From positions 1,922,001-1,986,000 of the forward strand of contig NZ_LT629770.1 of NCBI RefSeq assembly GCF_900105335.1: DNA of 64,000 nucleotides. The letters are read 5' to 3'. The translations under genes were made by a program, and so were the position numbers. The notes beneath the pieces were generated by a model. It was not told the DNA's origin. It saw only the letters and a list, made by a program, of their open reading frames with translations, and did not search any database. Shown in pieces: positions 24,667 through 35,393 of the stretch. The DNA comes from Microbacterium paraoxydans. GTDB lineage: Bacteria; Actinomycetota; Actinomycetes; Actinomycetales; Microbacteriaceae. Positions within the stretch are counted from its first letter, which is position 1, and each line of letters starts with the position of its first letter.

Positions 24667-26837
24667 GCCGGGAGGTCTGGCCCGGGTCCGCGTACCCGCT
24701 GGGGGCCACCTTCGATGGTCAGGGCACCAACTTCGCCCTCTTCAGCGAGGGCGCGGAGCGCGTGGAACTCTGCCTCTTCGACGCGGACGGCACGGAGACA
24801 CGGGTGCCGCTCACGGAGGTCGACGCGTTCGTCTGGCACGGCTACCTGCCCACGGTGCAGCCGGGACAGCGCTACGGCTACCGGGTGCACGGCCCCTACG
24901 ACCCGGCCCAGGGACAGCGGTTCAACCCGAACAAGCTGCTCCTCGACCCGTACGCGAAGGCCGTCGCCGGCGACATCGACTGGGGTCAGTCCCTGTTCGG
25001 CTACGACTTCGGCGACCCCGATTCCCGGAACGACGACGACTCCGCGGCCGCGATGGCGAAGGGCGTCGTCGTCAGCCCGTTCTTCGAGTGGGGCGGCGAC
25101 CGGCCCCTGAAGACGCCGTACGCCGACACGGTGATCTATGAGGCGCACGTGAAGGGGCTCACCCAGCGGCATCCCGAGGTGCCGGAGGAGCTCCGCGGGA
25201 CCTACGCCGGCATCGCGCATCCGGCGGTCGTCGAGCACCTCCAGCGCCTCGGCGTCACCGCCTTGGAGCTGATGCCCGTGCACCAGTTCGTCAACGACTC
25301 GGTGCTGCAGGACAAGGGCCTGTCGAACTACTGGGGCTACAACACCCTCGGCTTCTTCGCCCCGCACAACGCCTATGCCGCCGGTGGTCAGGACGGCCAG
25401 CAGGTGCAGGAGTTCCGCGCCATGGTGCGCGCGCTCCACGAGGCCGGGATCGAGGTCATCCTCGACGTGGTCTACAACCACACCGCGGAGGGCAACCACC
25501 TCGGCCCGACGCTCTCGATGCGCGGGATCGACAACGAGGCGTACTACCGCCTCGAAGAGGACAAGCGCTACTACACGGACTACACCGGCACGGGCAACAG
25601 CCTGAACGCGGGCAACCCGCACGCCCTGCAGCTGCTCATGGACTCGCTGCGGTACTGGGTGACCGAGATGCACGTCGACGGCTTCCGCTTCGACCTCGCG
25701 GCGACCCTCGCCCGCGAGTTCTACGACGTCGACCGCCTGGCAGCCTTCTTCGAACTCGTGCAGCAGGATCCGATCGTCTCCCAGGTGAAGCTCATCGCCG
25801 AGCCGTGGGACATCGGACCCGGCGGCTATCAGGTGGGCAACTTCCCGCCGCAATGGACGGAGTGGAACGGCAAGTACCGCGACACCGTGCGCGACTTCTG
25901 GCGCGGTGAGCCGCAGGCACTCGGCGAGTTCGCCTCCCGCCTCACCGGCTCCGCCGACCTGTACGAGCACTCCGGCCGGCGCCCGGTCGCCTCCATCAAC
26001 TTCGTGACCGCGCACGACGGCTTCACGCTGCGCGACCTCGTCTCCTACAACGAGAAGCACAACGAGGACAACGGCGAGGACAACAACGACGGCGAATCCC
26101 ACAACCGCTCCGACAACATGGGCGCGGAGGGGCCGACCGACGACATCGACATCAATCGCCGCCGCGCGCGTCAGCAGCGGAACTTCCTGGCGACGCTGCT
26201 GCTCTCGCAGGGCGTGCCGATGATCTCCCACGGCGACGAACTCGGCCGCACGCAGCACGGCAACAACAACGGCTATGCGCAGGACAACGAGCTCACCTGG
26301 ATCGACTGGGAGGCGGCCGACCTGCCGCTCGTGGAGTTCACAGCGGCGGTCGCACGACTCCGGCACGACCATCCGACCTTCCGCCGCAGCCGCTTCTTCG
26401 ACGGACGACCGGTCGCGGACGAGGACGGCGAGCGCATCCCCGACGTCGTGTGGCTGCGACCGGACGGCGCCCGCATGACCCCGGAGGACTGGGACTCGGG
26501 CTTCGGCCGCTCGGTCGGCATGTTCCTGAACGGTCGCGGGATCCGCGAGAACGACCGGCGAGGGCGACCCGTGGAAGACGTGAACTTCCTCGTCTACTTC
26601 AACAGCGGGGACGAGCCCGTCGACCTGGCTCTTCCCGACGACCGCCACGGCGCGGAATGGCTCGTCGCGGTGGACACCGCCGGCGAGCTGGGCGATCGGA
26701 ACCTCCGGGCCCGCGACACCGTGCCGCTCGAGGGCAAGGCCATGCTCGTGCTGCAGGAGATCGACGGCGAGCCCGTCGACACCGACGACTCCGTCGACGC
26801 CTCGCTCCGTGCGCAGAGCGAGCAGGCCGCCTCATGA
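24663..26837 (+). CDS. glgX: Glycogen debranching enzyme (GlgX/TreX)
   Basis: 724 aa from the ATG at 24663. An N-terminal CBM48 domain (PLGATFDGQGTNFALFSEGAERVELCLFD) precedes the GH13 barrel. The GH13 regions are DVVYNHTAEGN (about 268), GFRFDLAATL with the nucleophile Asp (about 342), LIAEPWD with the acid Glu (about 379) and VTAHDGFTLRD (about 450). It hydrolyses alpha-1,6 branches of glycogen. Followed immediately by treY and treZ, it acts as the TreX step that supplies linear maltodextrins for trehalose synthesis. It overlaps both neighbours by 4 nt. Confidence 0.96.
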   Translation: MSREVWPGSAYPLGATFDGQGTNFALFSEGAERVELCLFDADGTETRVPLTEVDAFVWHGYLPTVQPGQRYGYRVHGPYDPAQGQRFNPNKLLLDPYAKAVAGDIDWGQSLFGYDFGDPDSRNDDDSAAAMAKGVVVSPFFEWGGDRPLKTPYADTVIYEAHVKGLTQRHPEVPEELRGTYAGIAHPAVVEHLQRLGVTALELMPVHQFVNDSVLQDKGLSNYWGYNTLGFFAPHNAYAAGGQDGQQVQEFRAMVRALHEAGIEVILDVVYNHTAEGNHLGPTLSMRGIDNEAYYRLEEDKRYYTDYTGTGNSLNAGNPHALQLLMDSLRYWVTEMHVDGFRFDLAATLAREFYDVDRLAAFFELVQQDPIVSQVKLIAEPWDIGPGGYQVGNFPPQWTEWNGKYRDTVRDFWRGEPQALGEFASRLTGSADLYEHSGRRPVASINFVTAHDGFTLRDLVSYNEKHNEDNGEDNNDGESHNRSDNMGAEGPTDDIDINRRRARQQRNFLATLLLSQGVPMISHGDELGRTQHGNNNGYAQDNELTWIDWEAADLPLVEFTAAVARLRHDHPTFRRSRFFDGRPVADEDGERIPDVVWLRPDGARMTPEDWDSGFGRSVGMFLNGRGIRENDRRGRPVEDVNFLVYFNSGDEPVDLALPDDRHGAEWLVAVDTAGELGDRNLRARDTVPLEGKAMLVLQEIDGEPVDTDDSVDASLRAQSEQAAS

Positions 26838-29182
26838 CCGACCGGCCTCTGTCGACCTATCGCCTCCAGATCAGCGGCAGCTTCCCCCTCGAAGCGGCGG
26901 CCGATGTGGTCGGCTACCTCGCCGAGCTCGGCGCGTCCTGGGTGTATCTGTCGCCGCTGCTGGCGGCGACGCCGGGTTCGAACCACGGCTACGACGTGGT
27001 CGACCACGCGCGCATCGATCCGGACCGAGGGGGCGAGGACGGTCTCGTCCGGTTCGCCTCGGCGGCGCGCACGGCCGGCCTCGGCATCCTCGCCGACATC
27101 GTCCCCAACCATGTGGGCGTCGCGGTGCCGCGGCAGAATAGATGGTGGTGGGAGGTGCTGCGACTCGGCCGGAAGACCCGTCATGCCGCCGCCTTCGACA
27201 TCGACTGGGCGGCGGGCGACGGACGCCTCCTGCTCCCGCTGCTGGGCGCGAGCCCGGAGGAGGTCGTCGCCAACGGCGAGCTCGACGTCGACACCACCCC
27301 GGCCGCCGATGCGCCGGACGGGGTGCTGCGCTACTTCGAGCATGAACTGCCGCTCGCCCCCGGCACGGCGGCGCTGGCCGACGACCTCCCGGCACTCCTG
27401 GCGGCCCAGAACTACGAGCTGCGATTCTGGGAGGACCAGAACACCGATCTCACGTACCGCCGATTCTTCGCGGTCTCCGAACTCGCCGGCATCCGGGTGG
27501 AGCGCCCCGACGTCTTCGCGGAGTCGCATCGGGAGATCCTCCGCTGGCTCCGGACCGGACTCGCGGACGGGCTGCGGGTGGATCATCCGGACGGCCTCGT
27601 CGACCCCGGCGCGTATCTGGAGCAGCTCGCCGACGCGACAGGGCGCGCGTACACGCTCGTGGAGAAGATCCTGGAGCCCGGCGAGGCCCTGCCCGCCTGG
27701 TGGCGGACCGACGGCACGACCGGATACGACGCGCTGGCCGAGCTCGATCGTCTGTTCGTCGACGCGGAGGGGGTGGCCGCACTGGACCGCCTGGACGCCC
27801 GGCTCCGCGCGGAGACCGGCCTCCCGGACGCGCTCCCCTGGCACGACCTCATCCACGACACGAAGCGGATGATCGCCGACACGCTCCTGGCCGCCGAGGT
27901 GCGCCGGCTGGTCCGCACGCTTCCCCACGGGATCGTGCACGCGGACGACGCACTGGCGGAACTCCTCGCCTGCTTCCCCGTGTACCGCTCCTATCTCCCG
28001 GAGGGCCGCGAGCACCTGCGCGCCGCCTTCGCGGAGGCCCGTCGCCGACGCCCCGACCTCTCCGCCGCCTTCGCCGCGCTCGAACCGCTCCTGGTCGAGC
28101 CCACCCTCGAGGTCGCGCAGCGGTTCCCCCAGGTGAGCGGCGCCGTGATGGCGAAGGGCGTGGAGGACACCGCGTTCTACCGGTTCACCCGCCTCGGAAC
28201 GCTGACCGAGGTCGGCGCCGACCCGTCGATCCCCGCCCTGTCGGTCGAGGAGTTCCACGACGCACAGCGGACACGACTGGCGGCCTGGCCGTACTCGATG
28301 ACGACGCTCTCCACGCACGACACGAAGCGCTCGGAGGACGTGCGGGCGCGCCTGTCCGTGCTCTCGGAGATCCCGGAGCGGTGGGGCGAGGTGCTGGCGG
28401 AGCTGCGCGCCGTCGCGACCACCGGACACGGCCCCCTCGACGCGCTCATCTGGCAGGCTGCCGTCGGCGCGTGGCCTCTGCCCTCCGACCGGCTCCTCGC
28501 CTACGCCACGAAGGCCGCGCGCGAGGCCGCCGAGCGGACCACATGGCAGCATCCGGACGCGGCCTTCGAGGAGGGTCTGGCCGCGATCGCACGATCCGTG
28601 GAAGGTGACGCCGCGCCGATCCTCGACCGGTTCGTGGCGGAGATCGTCGATGCCGGCCGTTCGAACTCCCTCTCCGCCAAGCTGCTGCAGCTCACCGGTC
28701 CCGGCGTGCCCGACGTCTACCAGGGCACCGAGCTCTGGGACCTCTCGCTCGTCGACCCCGACAACCGTCGACCCGTCGACTTCGCTCTGCGCGCTCGGAT
28801 GCTGCGGGAGCTCGACGCGGACCACGCCCGCGGTGTGGTCCCCCCGATCGACGACTCCGGTGCCGCCAAGCTGCTGGTGACCTCGCGGGCCCTGCGACTG
28901 CGGCGGGACAACCCAGAGCTCTTCCGCTTCTACCGGCCGGCCGTGGTCGAGGGTGCGGCCGCGGACCACGCCGTCGCCGTGCACCGCGGGGGCGCGACCG
29001 CCGTGGCCACGCGACTGCCGGTGACGCTGGCGCGCCGCGGCGGCTGGGGTGACACGGTCCTGATGCGCCCGGAGCTGCCGGGGACCGACCTCCTCACCGG
29101 TCGGCGGATCCCGCCGGGACCGGTGCGGCTGGCGGAACTGCTCGACACGTATCCGGTCGCCCTGATCGAGCTGGCCCGATGA
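26834..29182 (+). CDS. treY: Maltooligosyltrehalose synthase
   Basis: 782 aa from the ATG at 26834. The opening [37 protein letters not shown] and the loop [12 protein letters not shown] are diagnostic for TreY. Catalytic-region motifs [23 protein letters not shown] with the nucleophile Asp, and VEKILEPGE with the acid Glu are present. A TreY-type late motif reads [16 protein letters not shown] and then [21 protein letters not shown]. It converts the reducing end of maltodextrins into a terminal trehalose unit. It is the middle gene of the trehalose operon and overlaps its neighbours by 4 nt each. Confidence 0.97.
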   Translation: MTDRPLSTYRLQISGSFPLEAAADVVGYLAELGASWVYLSPLLAATPGSNHGYDVVDHARIDPDRGGEDGLVRFASAARTAGLGILADIVPNHVGVAVPRQNRWWWEVLRLGRKTRHAAAFDIDWAAGDGRLLLPLLGASPEEVVANGELDVDTTPAADAPDGVLRYFEHELPLAPGTAALADDLPALLAAQNYELRFWEDQNTDLTYRRFFAVSELAGIRVERPDVFAESHREILRWLRTGLADGLRVDHPDGLVDPGAYLEQLADATGRAYTLVEKILEPGEALPAWWRTDGTTGYDALAELDRLFVDAEGVAALDRLDARLRAETGLPDALPWHDLIHDTKRMIADTLLAAEVRRLVRTLPHGIVHADDALAELLACFPVYRSYLPEGREHLRAAFAEARRRRPDLSAAFAALEPLLVEPTLEVAQRFPQVSGAVMAKGVEDTAFYRFTRLGTLTEVGADPSIPALSVEEFHDAQRTRLAAWPYSMTTLSTHDTKRSEDVRARLSVLSEIPERWGEVLAELRAVATTGHGPLDALIWQAAVGAWPLPSDRLLAYATKAAREAAERTTWQHPDAAFEEGLAAIARSVEGDAAPILDRFVAEIVDAGRSNSLSAKLLQLTGPGVPDVYQGTELWDLSLVDPDNRRPVDFALRARMLRELDADHARGVVPPIDDSGAAKLLVTSRALRLRRDNPELFRFYRPAVVEGAAADHAVAVHRGGATAVATRLPVTLARRGGWGDTVLMRPELPGTDLLTGRRIPPGPVRLAELLDTYPVALIELAR

Positions 29183-30930
29183 TCTCGGTGTGGGCTCCGC
29201 GGGCGAGTCGTGTGCGGGTGCGACGCCTCGACGACGCGGGCACGATCGTGGAGGAGCGCGAACTCACGGCCGCGACGGAGGGGCACTGGACCGCCGACCT
29301 CGCCCTCGCGGACGGTGAGCGCTACGGCTTCCTGCTCGACGACGGCGACGACCTGCGCCCGGACCCTCGCTCGCGGTGGCAACCGGACGGCGTGCACGGC
29401 GCCTCGGCGGCGTTCGACCCCGCGGCCTTCGCCTGGACCGATGCCTCCTGGACCGGACGGCAGCTCGCAGGCGGGCTGATCTACGAGCTGCACCTCGGCA
29501 CCTTCACGCCGGAGGGCACGCTCGACGCGGCGATCGGCCGCCTGGCGCATCTCGTCGAGCTCGGCGTCACCCATGTCGAGCTGCTGCCCGTCAACGCCTT
29601 CAACGGCTCCTGGAACTGGGGATACGACGGCGTGCTCTGGTACGCGGTGCAGGAAGAGTACGGCGGCCCCGCGGCCTACCAGCGCTTCGTCGACGCCGCC
29701 CACGCGCACGGGCTCGCCGTCGTGCAGGACGTCGTCTACAACCACCTCGGCCCGAGCGGCAACTACCTCCCCCTCTTCGGTCCGTACCTGCGCGAGGGCG
29801 AGACCAACACCTGGGGCGACTCGGTGAACCTCGACGAGCCCGCGGTGCGGGAGTACATCCTCGACAACGCCCTGATGTGGCTGCGCGACTTCCACGTCGA
29901 CGGACTCCGGCTCGACGCCGTGCACGCCCTGCACGACCGGCGGCCCGTGCACCTGCTGCGAGAGCTCTCCGAACGGGTGGACGCCCTCTCCGCGCAGCAG
30001 AACCGGCCGCTGACCCTCATCGCCGAGTCCGACCTCAATGACCCGACGCTCATCCTGCCGCGGGAAGCCGGGGGCTACGGACTCACGGGGCAGTGGTCGG
30101 ACGACTGGCACCACGCCGTGCACGTCGCGCTCACCGGGGAGACCGCCGGGTACTACGCCGACTTCGCCGCGGCCGAGGCGGTGGCCAAGGTGACGGAGGG
30201 CGGGTTCTTCCACGACGGCACCTTCTCGTCCTTCCGCGACCGTCCGCACGGGTCCCCGATCCCCGCCGAGGTGCCGAGCTGGCGGCTGGTGACCTTCGCG
30301 CAGGACCACGACCAGATCGGGAACCGCGCGGCCGGGGACCGGCTCTCCGCGACCCTGTCCCCCGATCGGCTCGCGGTGGCCGCCGTCCTCACGCTGACGG
30401 CCCCGGGCACCCCGATGCTCTTCATGGGCGAGGAGTGGGGCGCGACGACACCCTGGCAGTTCTTCACCTCCCACCCGGAGCCGGAGCTCGGCCGCGCGGT
30501 CGCCGAGGGCCGCACGGCGGAGTTCGCCCGCATGGGCTGGGATCCGGATGCGGTCCCCGACCCCCAGGATCCCGACACCTTCCGCCGCTCGCACCTCGAC
30601 TGGGCGGAGGCCGAGGCCCCGGTGCACGCCCGGCTCCTGGCGCTGTACCGCGACCTCGCACGACTGCGGCGAGCCCGACCGGAGCTCACCGACCCGGACT
30701 CCGCGCACAGGAGGGTCGAGGTCCGGGAGACGGACGGCCGCCCCGAGCACCGCGTCTACCGCATCGATCGCGGTGGAGTGTCGGTGCTCGTGAACCTCTC
30801 CCCCACCCCCGCCTCGTTCGCGGTACCCTCGACGGCCGAGATCCTCCTCACAACCCTCCCGCTCGCCTCCCCGTCGCGCACCCTCACGTCCCTGACTCTC
30901 CCCCCGGACGCCGCCGCCATCATCAACTGA
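29179..30930 (+). CDS. treZ: Maltooligosyltrehalose trehalohydrolase
   Basis: 583 aa. An N-terminal beta domain ([20 protein letters not shown]) precedes the GH13 barrel. The catalytic regions are [24 protein letters not shown] (about 183), [14 protein letters not shown] (about 240), [10 protein letters not shown] (about 281) and [11 protein letters not shown] (about 373). The ESDLND and QDHDQIGNR motifs separate TreZ from other GH13 enzymes. It releases free trehalose from maltooligosyltrehalose. It closes the operon, whose product would serve as compatible solute. The sequence is followed by a long inverted repeat. Confidence 0.97.
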   Translation: MISVWAPRASRVRVRRLDDAGTIVEERELTAATEGHWTADLALADGERYGFLLDDGDDLRPDPRSRWQPDGVHGASAAFDPAAFAWTDASWTGRQLAGGLIYELHLGTFTPEGTLDAAIGRLAHLVELGVTHVELLPVNAFNGSWNWGYDGVLWYAVQEEYGGPAAYQRFVDAAHAHGLAVVQDVVYNHLGPSGNYLPLFGPYLREGETNTWGDSVNLDEPAVREYILDNALMWLRDFHVDGLRLDAVHALHDRRPVHLLRELSERVDALSAQQNRPLTLIAESDLNDPTLILPREAGGYGLTGQWSDDWHHAVHVALTGETAGYYADFAAAEAVAKVTEGGFFHDGTFSSFRDRPHGSPIPAEVPSWRLVTFAQDHDQIGNRAAGDRLSATLSPDRLAVAAVLTLTAPGTPMLFMGEEWGATTPWQFFTSHPEPELGRAVAEGRTAEFARMGWDPDAVPDPQDPDTFRRSHLDWAEAEAPVHARLLALYRDLARLRRARPELTDPDSAHRRVEVRETDGRPEHRVYRIDRGGVSVLVNLSPTPASFAVPSTAEILLTTLPLASPSRTLTSLTLPPDAAAIIN

Positions 30931-30933
30931 GGT

Positions 30934-31011
30934 CGACCCACCCCTCTGCGGTCCTCCCGGCCCTCTGCGTGCGTGCGTAAGGGGCCGGGGTGCGCGGAAG
31001 GGGGTGGGTCG
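30934..31011. terminator. Nested inverted repeat between convergent treZ and CCA transferase genes
   Basis: The outer arms CGACCCACCCC and GGGGTGGGTCG match perfectly (11 bp). An inner pair, CCGGCCCT/AGGGGCCGG, nearly matches. It fills the 88-bp gap between the two convergent genes and can terminate in both directions. Confidence 0.65.
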
Positions 31012-31018
31012 GCAGGAG

Positions 31019-32446
31019 TCAGCCGCGCGAAGCCCACCACTCCCGGAGACGCTGCTCCGCGACGTCCTCGCCCAGCACGCCCTCATCGAGGCGCAGATCG
31101 AGGAGGAAGCGGTACGCCTCGCCGACCTCCCGGCCCGGAGAGATGCCGAGGACCTCCTGGATGCGGTTGCCGTCGAGCTCAGGACGGATCGCGTCGAGCT
31201 CCTCCTGCTCGCGGAGCGCCGCGATCCGGGACTCGATGTCGTCGTAGGCGGCGGCGAGCCGGGCGGCCTTGCGCTTGTTCCGCGTGGTGACGTCGGCGCG
31301 GGTGAGGATGTGCAGGCGCTCCAGCAGGTCCCCGGCATCGCGGACGTAGCGGCGCACGGCGGCATCCGTCCACGCCCCCTCCGCATAGCCGAAGAACCGC
31401 AGATGCAGCTCGATCAGGGTCGCGACGGCATCCGTGGTCGCCGAGTCGAAGCGCAGGGCCTGCAGCCGCTTGCGGGCCATCCGGGCGCCGACGACGTCGT
31501 GGTGGTGGAAGGTCACCGCGCCGCCAGGCTCGAGCTTGCGCGTGCGGGGCTTGCCGATGTCGTGGAGCAGAGCCGCGATCCGCAGCGGCACGTCCGGCGC
31601 GGCCCCGGGGTTCCTGGCGTGCTCGAGCGCGATGGCCTGACTGAGCACCGTGAGGGAGTGCTCGTAGACGTCCTTGTGGTGGTGGTGCTCGTCGACCTCG
31701 AGCTTGAGGGCGCTGACCTCGGGGAGGAACTCCTCGATGAGTCCGGTCTCGACCAGCACCCGGATGCCGCGGACGGGGTCGTCGGTCTGCATGAGGCGCA
31801 CGAGCTCGGACTGCACGCGCTCCGGGCTCACGATCTTCAGGGTCTCGCGGAGCTCGGTGATCGCCCGCTCCGTGTCCTCCTCGACCGTGAAGCCGAGCTG
31901 CGCGCTGAACCGGGCGGCACGCAGCATCCGGAGCGGGTCGTCGCCGAACGACACCCGGGGGTCCGTCGGTGTCCGCAGCACGCCCGCCACGAGGTCCTCG
32001 ACCCCGCCGGTCGGGTCGACGAGCTTCACCGCGGGCACCTGGAGGGCCATCGCGTTGACCGTGAAGTCGCGGCGGACGAGGTCGCCGTCGATCGAGTCGC
32101 CGAACTCCACCGTGGGCTTGCGCGTTACGCCGTCGTAGCTGTCGGCGCGATAGGTCGTAATCTCGACCTGCTCGCCCCGCACCCGGGCGCCGATGGTCCC
32201 GAAGGCCCGGCCGATGTCCCAGTGCGCGGAGGCGACCGGCTTCACGATCGCGAGGATCTCGTCCGGCGAGGCGCTCGTCGTGAAGTCCAGGTCGTGCGTC
32301 TCGCGGCCGAGCAGCGCATCGCGCACCGGACCGCCGACGACGGCCAGCTCGAAACCGGCTTCGTCGAAGGCCTCCGCGAGGGTGCGGACGACGGGATTCT
32401 CGGCGAGCGCGCCGAGACGGGCGAGGCCGTCGGCCATGTTGAGCAT
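31019..32446 (-). CDS. CCA-adding tRNA nucleotidyltransferase
   Basis: 475 aa from the ATG at 32446 (MLNMADGLARLG). The nucleotidyltransferase head carries VVGGPVRDALLG and the metal motif HDLDFTT, then RRDFTVNAMAL. An RNA/primer domain and an HD hydrolase-like domain (AALLHDIGKPRTR) follow. This head plus HD tail is the usual form in actinobacteria (often named pcnA, pcnB or cca). It adds or repairs the 3' CCA end of tRNAs. In related genomes this gene sits next to DUF6049-murJ; here it is separated from them by about 17 kb of accessory genes. Confidence 0.95.
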   Translation of the reverse strand: MLNMADGLARLGALAENPVVRTLAEAFDEAGFELAVVGGPVRDALLGRETHDLDFTTSASPDEILAIVKPVASAHWDIGRAFGTIGARVRGEQVEITTYRADSYDGVTRKPTVEFGDSIDGDLVRRDFTVNAMALQVPAVKLVDPTGGVEDLVAGVLRTPTDPRVSFGDDPLRMLRAARFSAQLGFTVEEDTERAITELRETLKIVSPERVQSELVRLMQTDDPVRGIRVLVETGLIEEFLPEVSALKLEVDEHHHHKDVYEHSLTVLSQAIALEHARNPGAAPDVPLRIAALLHDIGKPRTRKLEPGGAVTFHHHDVVGARMARKRLQALRFDSATTDAVATLIELHLRFFGYAEGAWTDAAVRRYVRDAGDLLERLHILTRADVTTRNKRKAARLAAAYDDIESRIAALREQEELDAIRPELDGNRIQEVLGISPGREVGEAYRFLLDLRLDEGVLGEDVAEQRLREWWASRG

Positions 32447-32487
32447 GGGTTCCAGCGTACCGGCCCGCTTTCCACCCCTCCCGGCCC

Positions 32488-32573
32488 GGGCACGACTTCG
32501 GAGCTTCCGGCCGACGCGCCGGCTCCGAGCCGGTACCCCCGGCGTGTCACGGGCGATCTCCGAAGCTGTGCCC
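32488..32573. repeat. Nested inverted repeat, family 2, copy 1
   Basis: 86 bp. The outer arms GGGCACGACTTCGGAGCT and ATCTCCGAAGCTGTGCCC pair with three mismatches. A second stem (GACGCGCCGG/CCGGCGTGTC, one mismatch) lies inside. The innermost part contains CCGGCTC-c-GAGCCGG. It shares the arm CTCCGAAGCTGTGCCC and overall layout with the element at 43053-43134. It lies between two divergent genes, so it is not simply a terminator. Confidence 0.75.
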
Positions 32574-32689
32574 GCCTGCGCCCCGTTCACCTCCCCGTCG
32601 CCTCGATGTCAGACCTCCGTCATCCGGCTCCGCTGGGCTGGGGACGCCCCGTGCGGCTGAGCACGGACACCCACCCACGAAGGACAGAC

Positions 32690-35251
32690 ATGACCTCCCC
32701 CACCCCTGCGGTGCGGTGGCGGCGTCGCGGACTGACGTCCGTCGCGCTGCTCGCCGTGCTCGGCGGCGCCGTCGTCGCCCCCGCGGCCCTCGCCGCGCCC
32801 GACCCCGAGGTGCCGACCGGATCGCTCGTCACCGGCGACACGCCCTGGCACTACCTCGACGACGGCTCCGACCCGTCCCCCGCCCCGGCCGCGCTGCGCG
32901 ACTGGACCCTGCCCGCCTACGATGACAGCGCGTGGAAGACCGCACCCGGCTCGTTCGGCGCCAAGAGCGGGGCGCTCGCCCCCGTCGGGCCGCACACCCC
33001 GAAGACGCTCCTCAACCACTACCTCGACGGCTCGGCGGCGCCGACGGTGCCGACGTACTTCTTCCGCACGACATTCGAGTTGGAGGCCGGGGTCGCCGAC
33101 CAGGTCGCCGCCCTGCAGAGCACCGTCACCTTCGACGACGCGCTCATCGTGTGGATCAACGGCGAAGAGGTGGCCCGCTACGTCGACGGCCGGATCACCG
33201 ACACGACAAACGTCGAGTACGCCGGCGACTCCAACGGCGACCCGCTCACCAGCACGTTCAGCGCCGAGGGCGACCTGCTCCGCGACGGCACGAACACGAT
33301 CGCCGTGTCGCTGTTCCAGGACCGCGCGTCGAGCTCCGACATCTACTTCGACATGTCGTCGCTCACCCTCGTGAAGGCCTCCGACCCCGGCACGCCCGTG
33401 GTCGCCCCGCCGACCCGCGTCATCCTCACCCCGACCGAGAAGCCGGAGGTGTCGCAGTCGTTCTCCTGGCTCGCCGGTGACGCCTCGCACACGGTCGGCC
33501 AGGTCGAGATCGGCCTCGCGACCGGTGGTGCCACCCGCACGGTCGACGCATACGACGCCGGTGTGGTGAACGGCAACCCGAACAAGCACTTCTCGGTCAC
33601 GGTCACCGACCTCGCCCCCGCCACCGCCTACCGCTACCGGGTGGGTCTCCCCGGGAGCTGGAGCGACTGGTACGAGTTCCGCACGGCGGACCCGAAGGCG
33701 AGCGACTTCCAGTTCATCTACTACGGCGACGCCCAGATCGGTCTCGACACCACCTGGCCGAGCGTCGTGAAGCAGGCCGAGGCGCAGGCTCCTCGCTCGA
33801 TCGGCTCCGTCCACGCGGGCGACCTGATCAACACCTCCAGCAACGAGAACGAGTGGGTCAACTGGTTCAAGGGCATGAAGGACTCCGCCGTGCGCACCAA
33901 CGTGATGGCCGCTCCGGGCAACCACGAGTATTCCGGCGACAAGCTGCTCACGGCCTGGAAGGCCGCGTTCGAGTACCCGCACAACAACCCGTCGACGAGC
34001 TCCATCGGCGAACTCGCGAACCTCGCGAAGGGCGACTCCGAGGTCGCGCAGCAGTACCGCGCGTTCTTCGACCACTGGAGCTCGTTCGCCGCCGAGACCG
34101 CGTACTACACCGACTACCAGGGCGTTCGTTTCATCACCCTGAACGCGACCCGCGATACGACCTTCCTCACCCCGGCGGGGCTCCCGTCCTGCACGGGCGC
34201 GGAGTGCCCGTCGTCGCAGATCGGCACCCTGTGGACGCGCTTCCAGGCCGCCTGGCTCGACCTGCTGCTGCAGAACAGCCCGTCGAAGTGGAACGTCGTC
34301 ACGTTCCACCAGCCGGTCTTCTCGGCCTCGGCCGGTCGTGACGAGCCGGTGCTCCGCGCCGAGTGGCTGCCCGTCTTCCAGCGCAACGACATCGACCTCG
34401 TGCTCATGGGCCACGACCACACGTACGCCCGCGGCTACGTGAACACGGATGCGACCGAGACCCCCGGTCTCACGACGGGCCCGGTCTACGTCGTGTCGAA
34501 CTCCGGCGCGAAGCATTACGACCTGGAGACCCCGGAGAAGAACGTCTGGACCAACAACGGCGCCACCCAGGTGCTGCGCGGTCAGGGCGTGACGACGTAC
34601 CAGGTGATCGACGTCTCGAAGAACCAGCTCGTCTACCGGTCGTACCTCGCCGAGAAGCAGCCGGACGCCACGACCGACCTCCCCGTCGGCGCCGTCTACG
34701 ACACGTTCACCGTGACGAAGTCCGACGCGGGTGAGAAGTGGGTCACCGAGGCCGGTGTCACCCCGCCGGTCACGGAGGAGCCGGAGCCGGAGAAGCCCGC
34801 GACGGTCGGACTGGGCGCGTCCTCGGTTGCGGCCGGCGGCACGCTCGCGGTGTCGGGAAGCGGCTTCGCGGCCGGCGCCGAACTCGCGCTCGAGCTGCGA
34901 TCCGATCCGGTCTCGCTCGGTACGGTCACGGTCGCGACCGACGGCACGTTCTCGCGCACCGTCACCATCCCCGCCGGCACCCCGGCCGGCACGCACACCC
35001 TCGCCGTGATCCTCCCCGACGGCACGGAGGTGACGGCCTCCCTCACCGTCACCGCGGCGGCCGGGGGCGGAGCGGTCGTCCCCGATGAGAGCGACTCGGG
35101 TGGCGCGACCGACGGCGACCTCGCGACGACCGGTGCCGACAGCATGCCGTTCGTCATCGGGGCCATCGTGCTGCTCGCCGCCGGCCTCGGCCTGTTCGCC
35201 CTGCGTCGCCGCCGTGCGACAGCGGTGGTCGAGACGACGGAAGCCGGGTAA
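32690..35251 (+). CDS. Secreted sortase-anchored metallophosphoesterase (purple acid phosphatase-like)
   Basis: 853 aa from the ATG at 32690. A signal peptide with an Arg cluster ends in ALAAPD. A beta domain follows, then a fibronectin/purple-acid-phosphatase N-terminal domain (PTRVILTPTEKPEVSQSFSWLAG). The metallophosphatase motifs are YYGDAQ (about 346), HAGDLI, GNHEY (about 410), TFHQPVFS and GHDHTYARG (about 574). A C-terminal Ig-like domain, residues 705-790, leads to LATTG (811-815), a hydrophobic segment and RRRR, the class-E sortase sorting signal. It should be covalently attached to the cell wall and hydrolyse phosphoesters outside the cell. Confidence 0.92.
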   Translation: MTSPTPAVRWRRRGLTSVALLAVLGGAVVAPAALAAPDPEVPTGSLVTGDTPWHYLDDGSDPSPAPAALRDWTLPAYDDSAWKTAPGSFGAKSGALAPVGPHTPKTLLNHYLDGSAAPTVPTYFFRTTFELEAGVADQVAALQSTVTFDDALIVWINGEEVARYVDGRITDTTNVEYAGDSNGDPLTSTFSAEGDLLRDGTNTIAVSLFQDRASSSDIYFDMSSLTLVKASDPGTPVVAPPTRVILTPTEKPEVSQSFSWLAGDASHTVGQVEIGLATGGATRTVDAYDAGVVNGNPNKHFSVTVTDLAPATAYRYRVGLPGSWSDWYEFRTADPKASDFQFIYYGDAQIGLDTTWPSVVKQAEAQAPRSIGSVHAGDLINTSSNENEWVNWFKGMKDSAVRTNVMAAPGNHEYSGDKLLTAWKAAFEYPHNNPSTSSIGELANLAKGDSEVAQQYRAFFDHWSSFAAETAYYTDYQGVRFITLNATRDTTFLTPAGLPSCTGAECPSSQIGTLWTRFQAAWLDLLLQNSPSKWNVVTFHQPVFSASAGRDEPVLRAEWLPVFQRNDIDLVLMGHDHTYARGYVNTDATETPGLTTGPVYVVSNSGAKHYDLETPEKNVWTNNGATQVLRGQGVTTYQVIDVSKNQLVYRSYLAEKQPDATTDLPVGAVYDTFTVTKSDAGEKWVTEAGVTPPVTEEPEPEKPATVGLGASSVAAGGTLAVSGSGFAAGAELALELRSDPVSLGTVTVATDGTFSRTVTIPAGTPAGTHTLAVILPDGTEVTASLTVTAAAGGGAVVPDESDSGGATDGDLATTGADSMPFVIGAIVLLAAGLGLFALRRRRATAVVETTEAG

Positions 35252-35269
35252 CCCGGTCGTCTGTCCCTC

Positions 35270-35303
35270 CACGGGCGCCACCGGTCCTCCGGCGGCGCCC
35301 GTG
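35270..35303 (+). terminator. Hairpin terminator after the phosphoesterase gene
   Basis: The stem CACGGGCGCC/GGCGCCCGTG (10 bp, perfect) is extended inward past one mismatch by CCGG/CCGG around a TCCT loop, 18 nt after the stop codon. Confidence 0.8.
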
Positions 35304-35393
35304 CCGTCTCCCCCGGCTCTCGCCTCGGACCGTGCACCGGTCCCTTCCGGGTCTGGGATAACCTTCACGTGCCCGACCCGCGAAGGAGAACCC

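Noticed and set aside
31004..35251. A 1415-codon open frame on the plus strand
   Set aside because: Only the part from 32690 is the real phosphoesterase. The first 562 codons lie antisense to the CCA transferase gene and have a random-like composition.
35362..35376. TTCACGTGCCCG near 35366 as a possible parS
   Set aside because: It has only the central CACGTG with little further match to the 14-mer, and it is far from the partition region. CACGTG alone is expected by chance.
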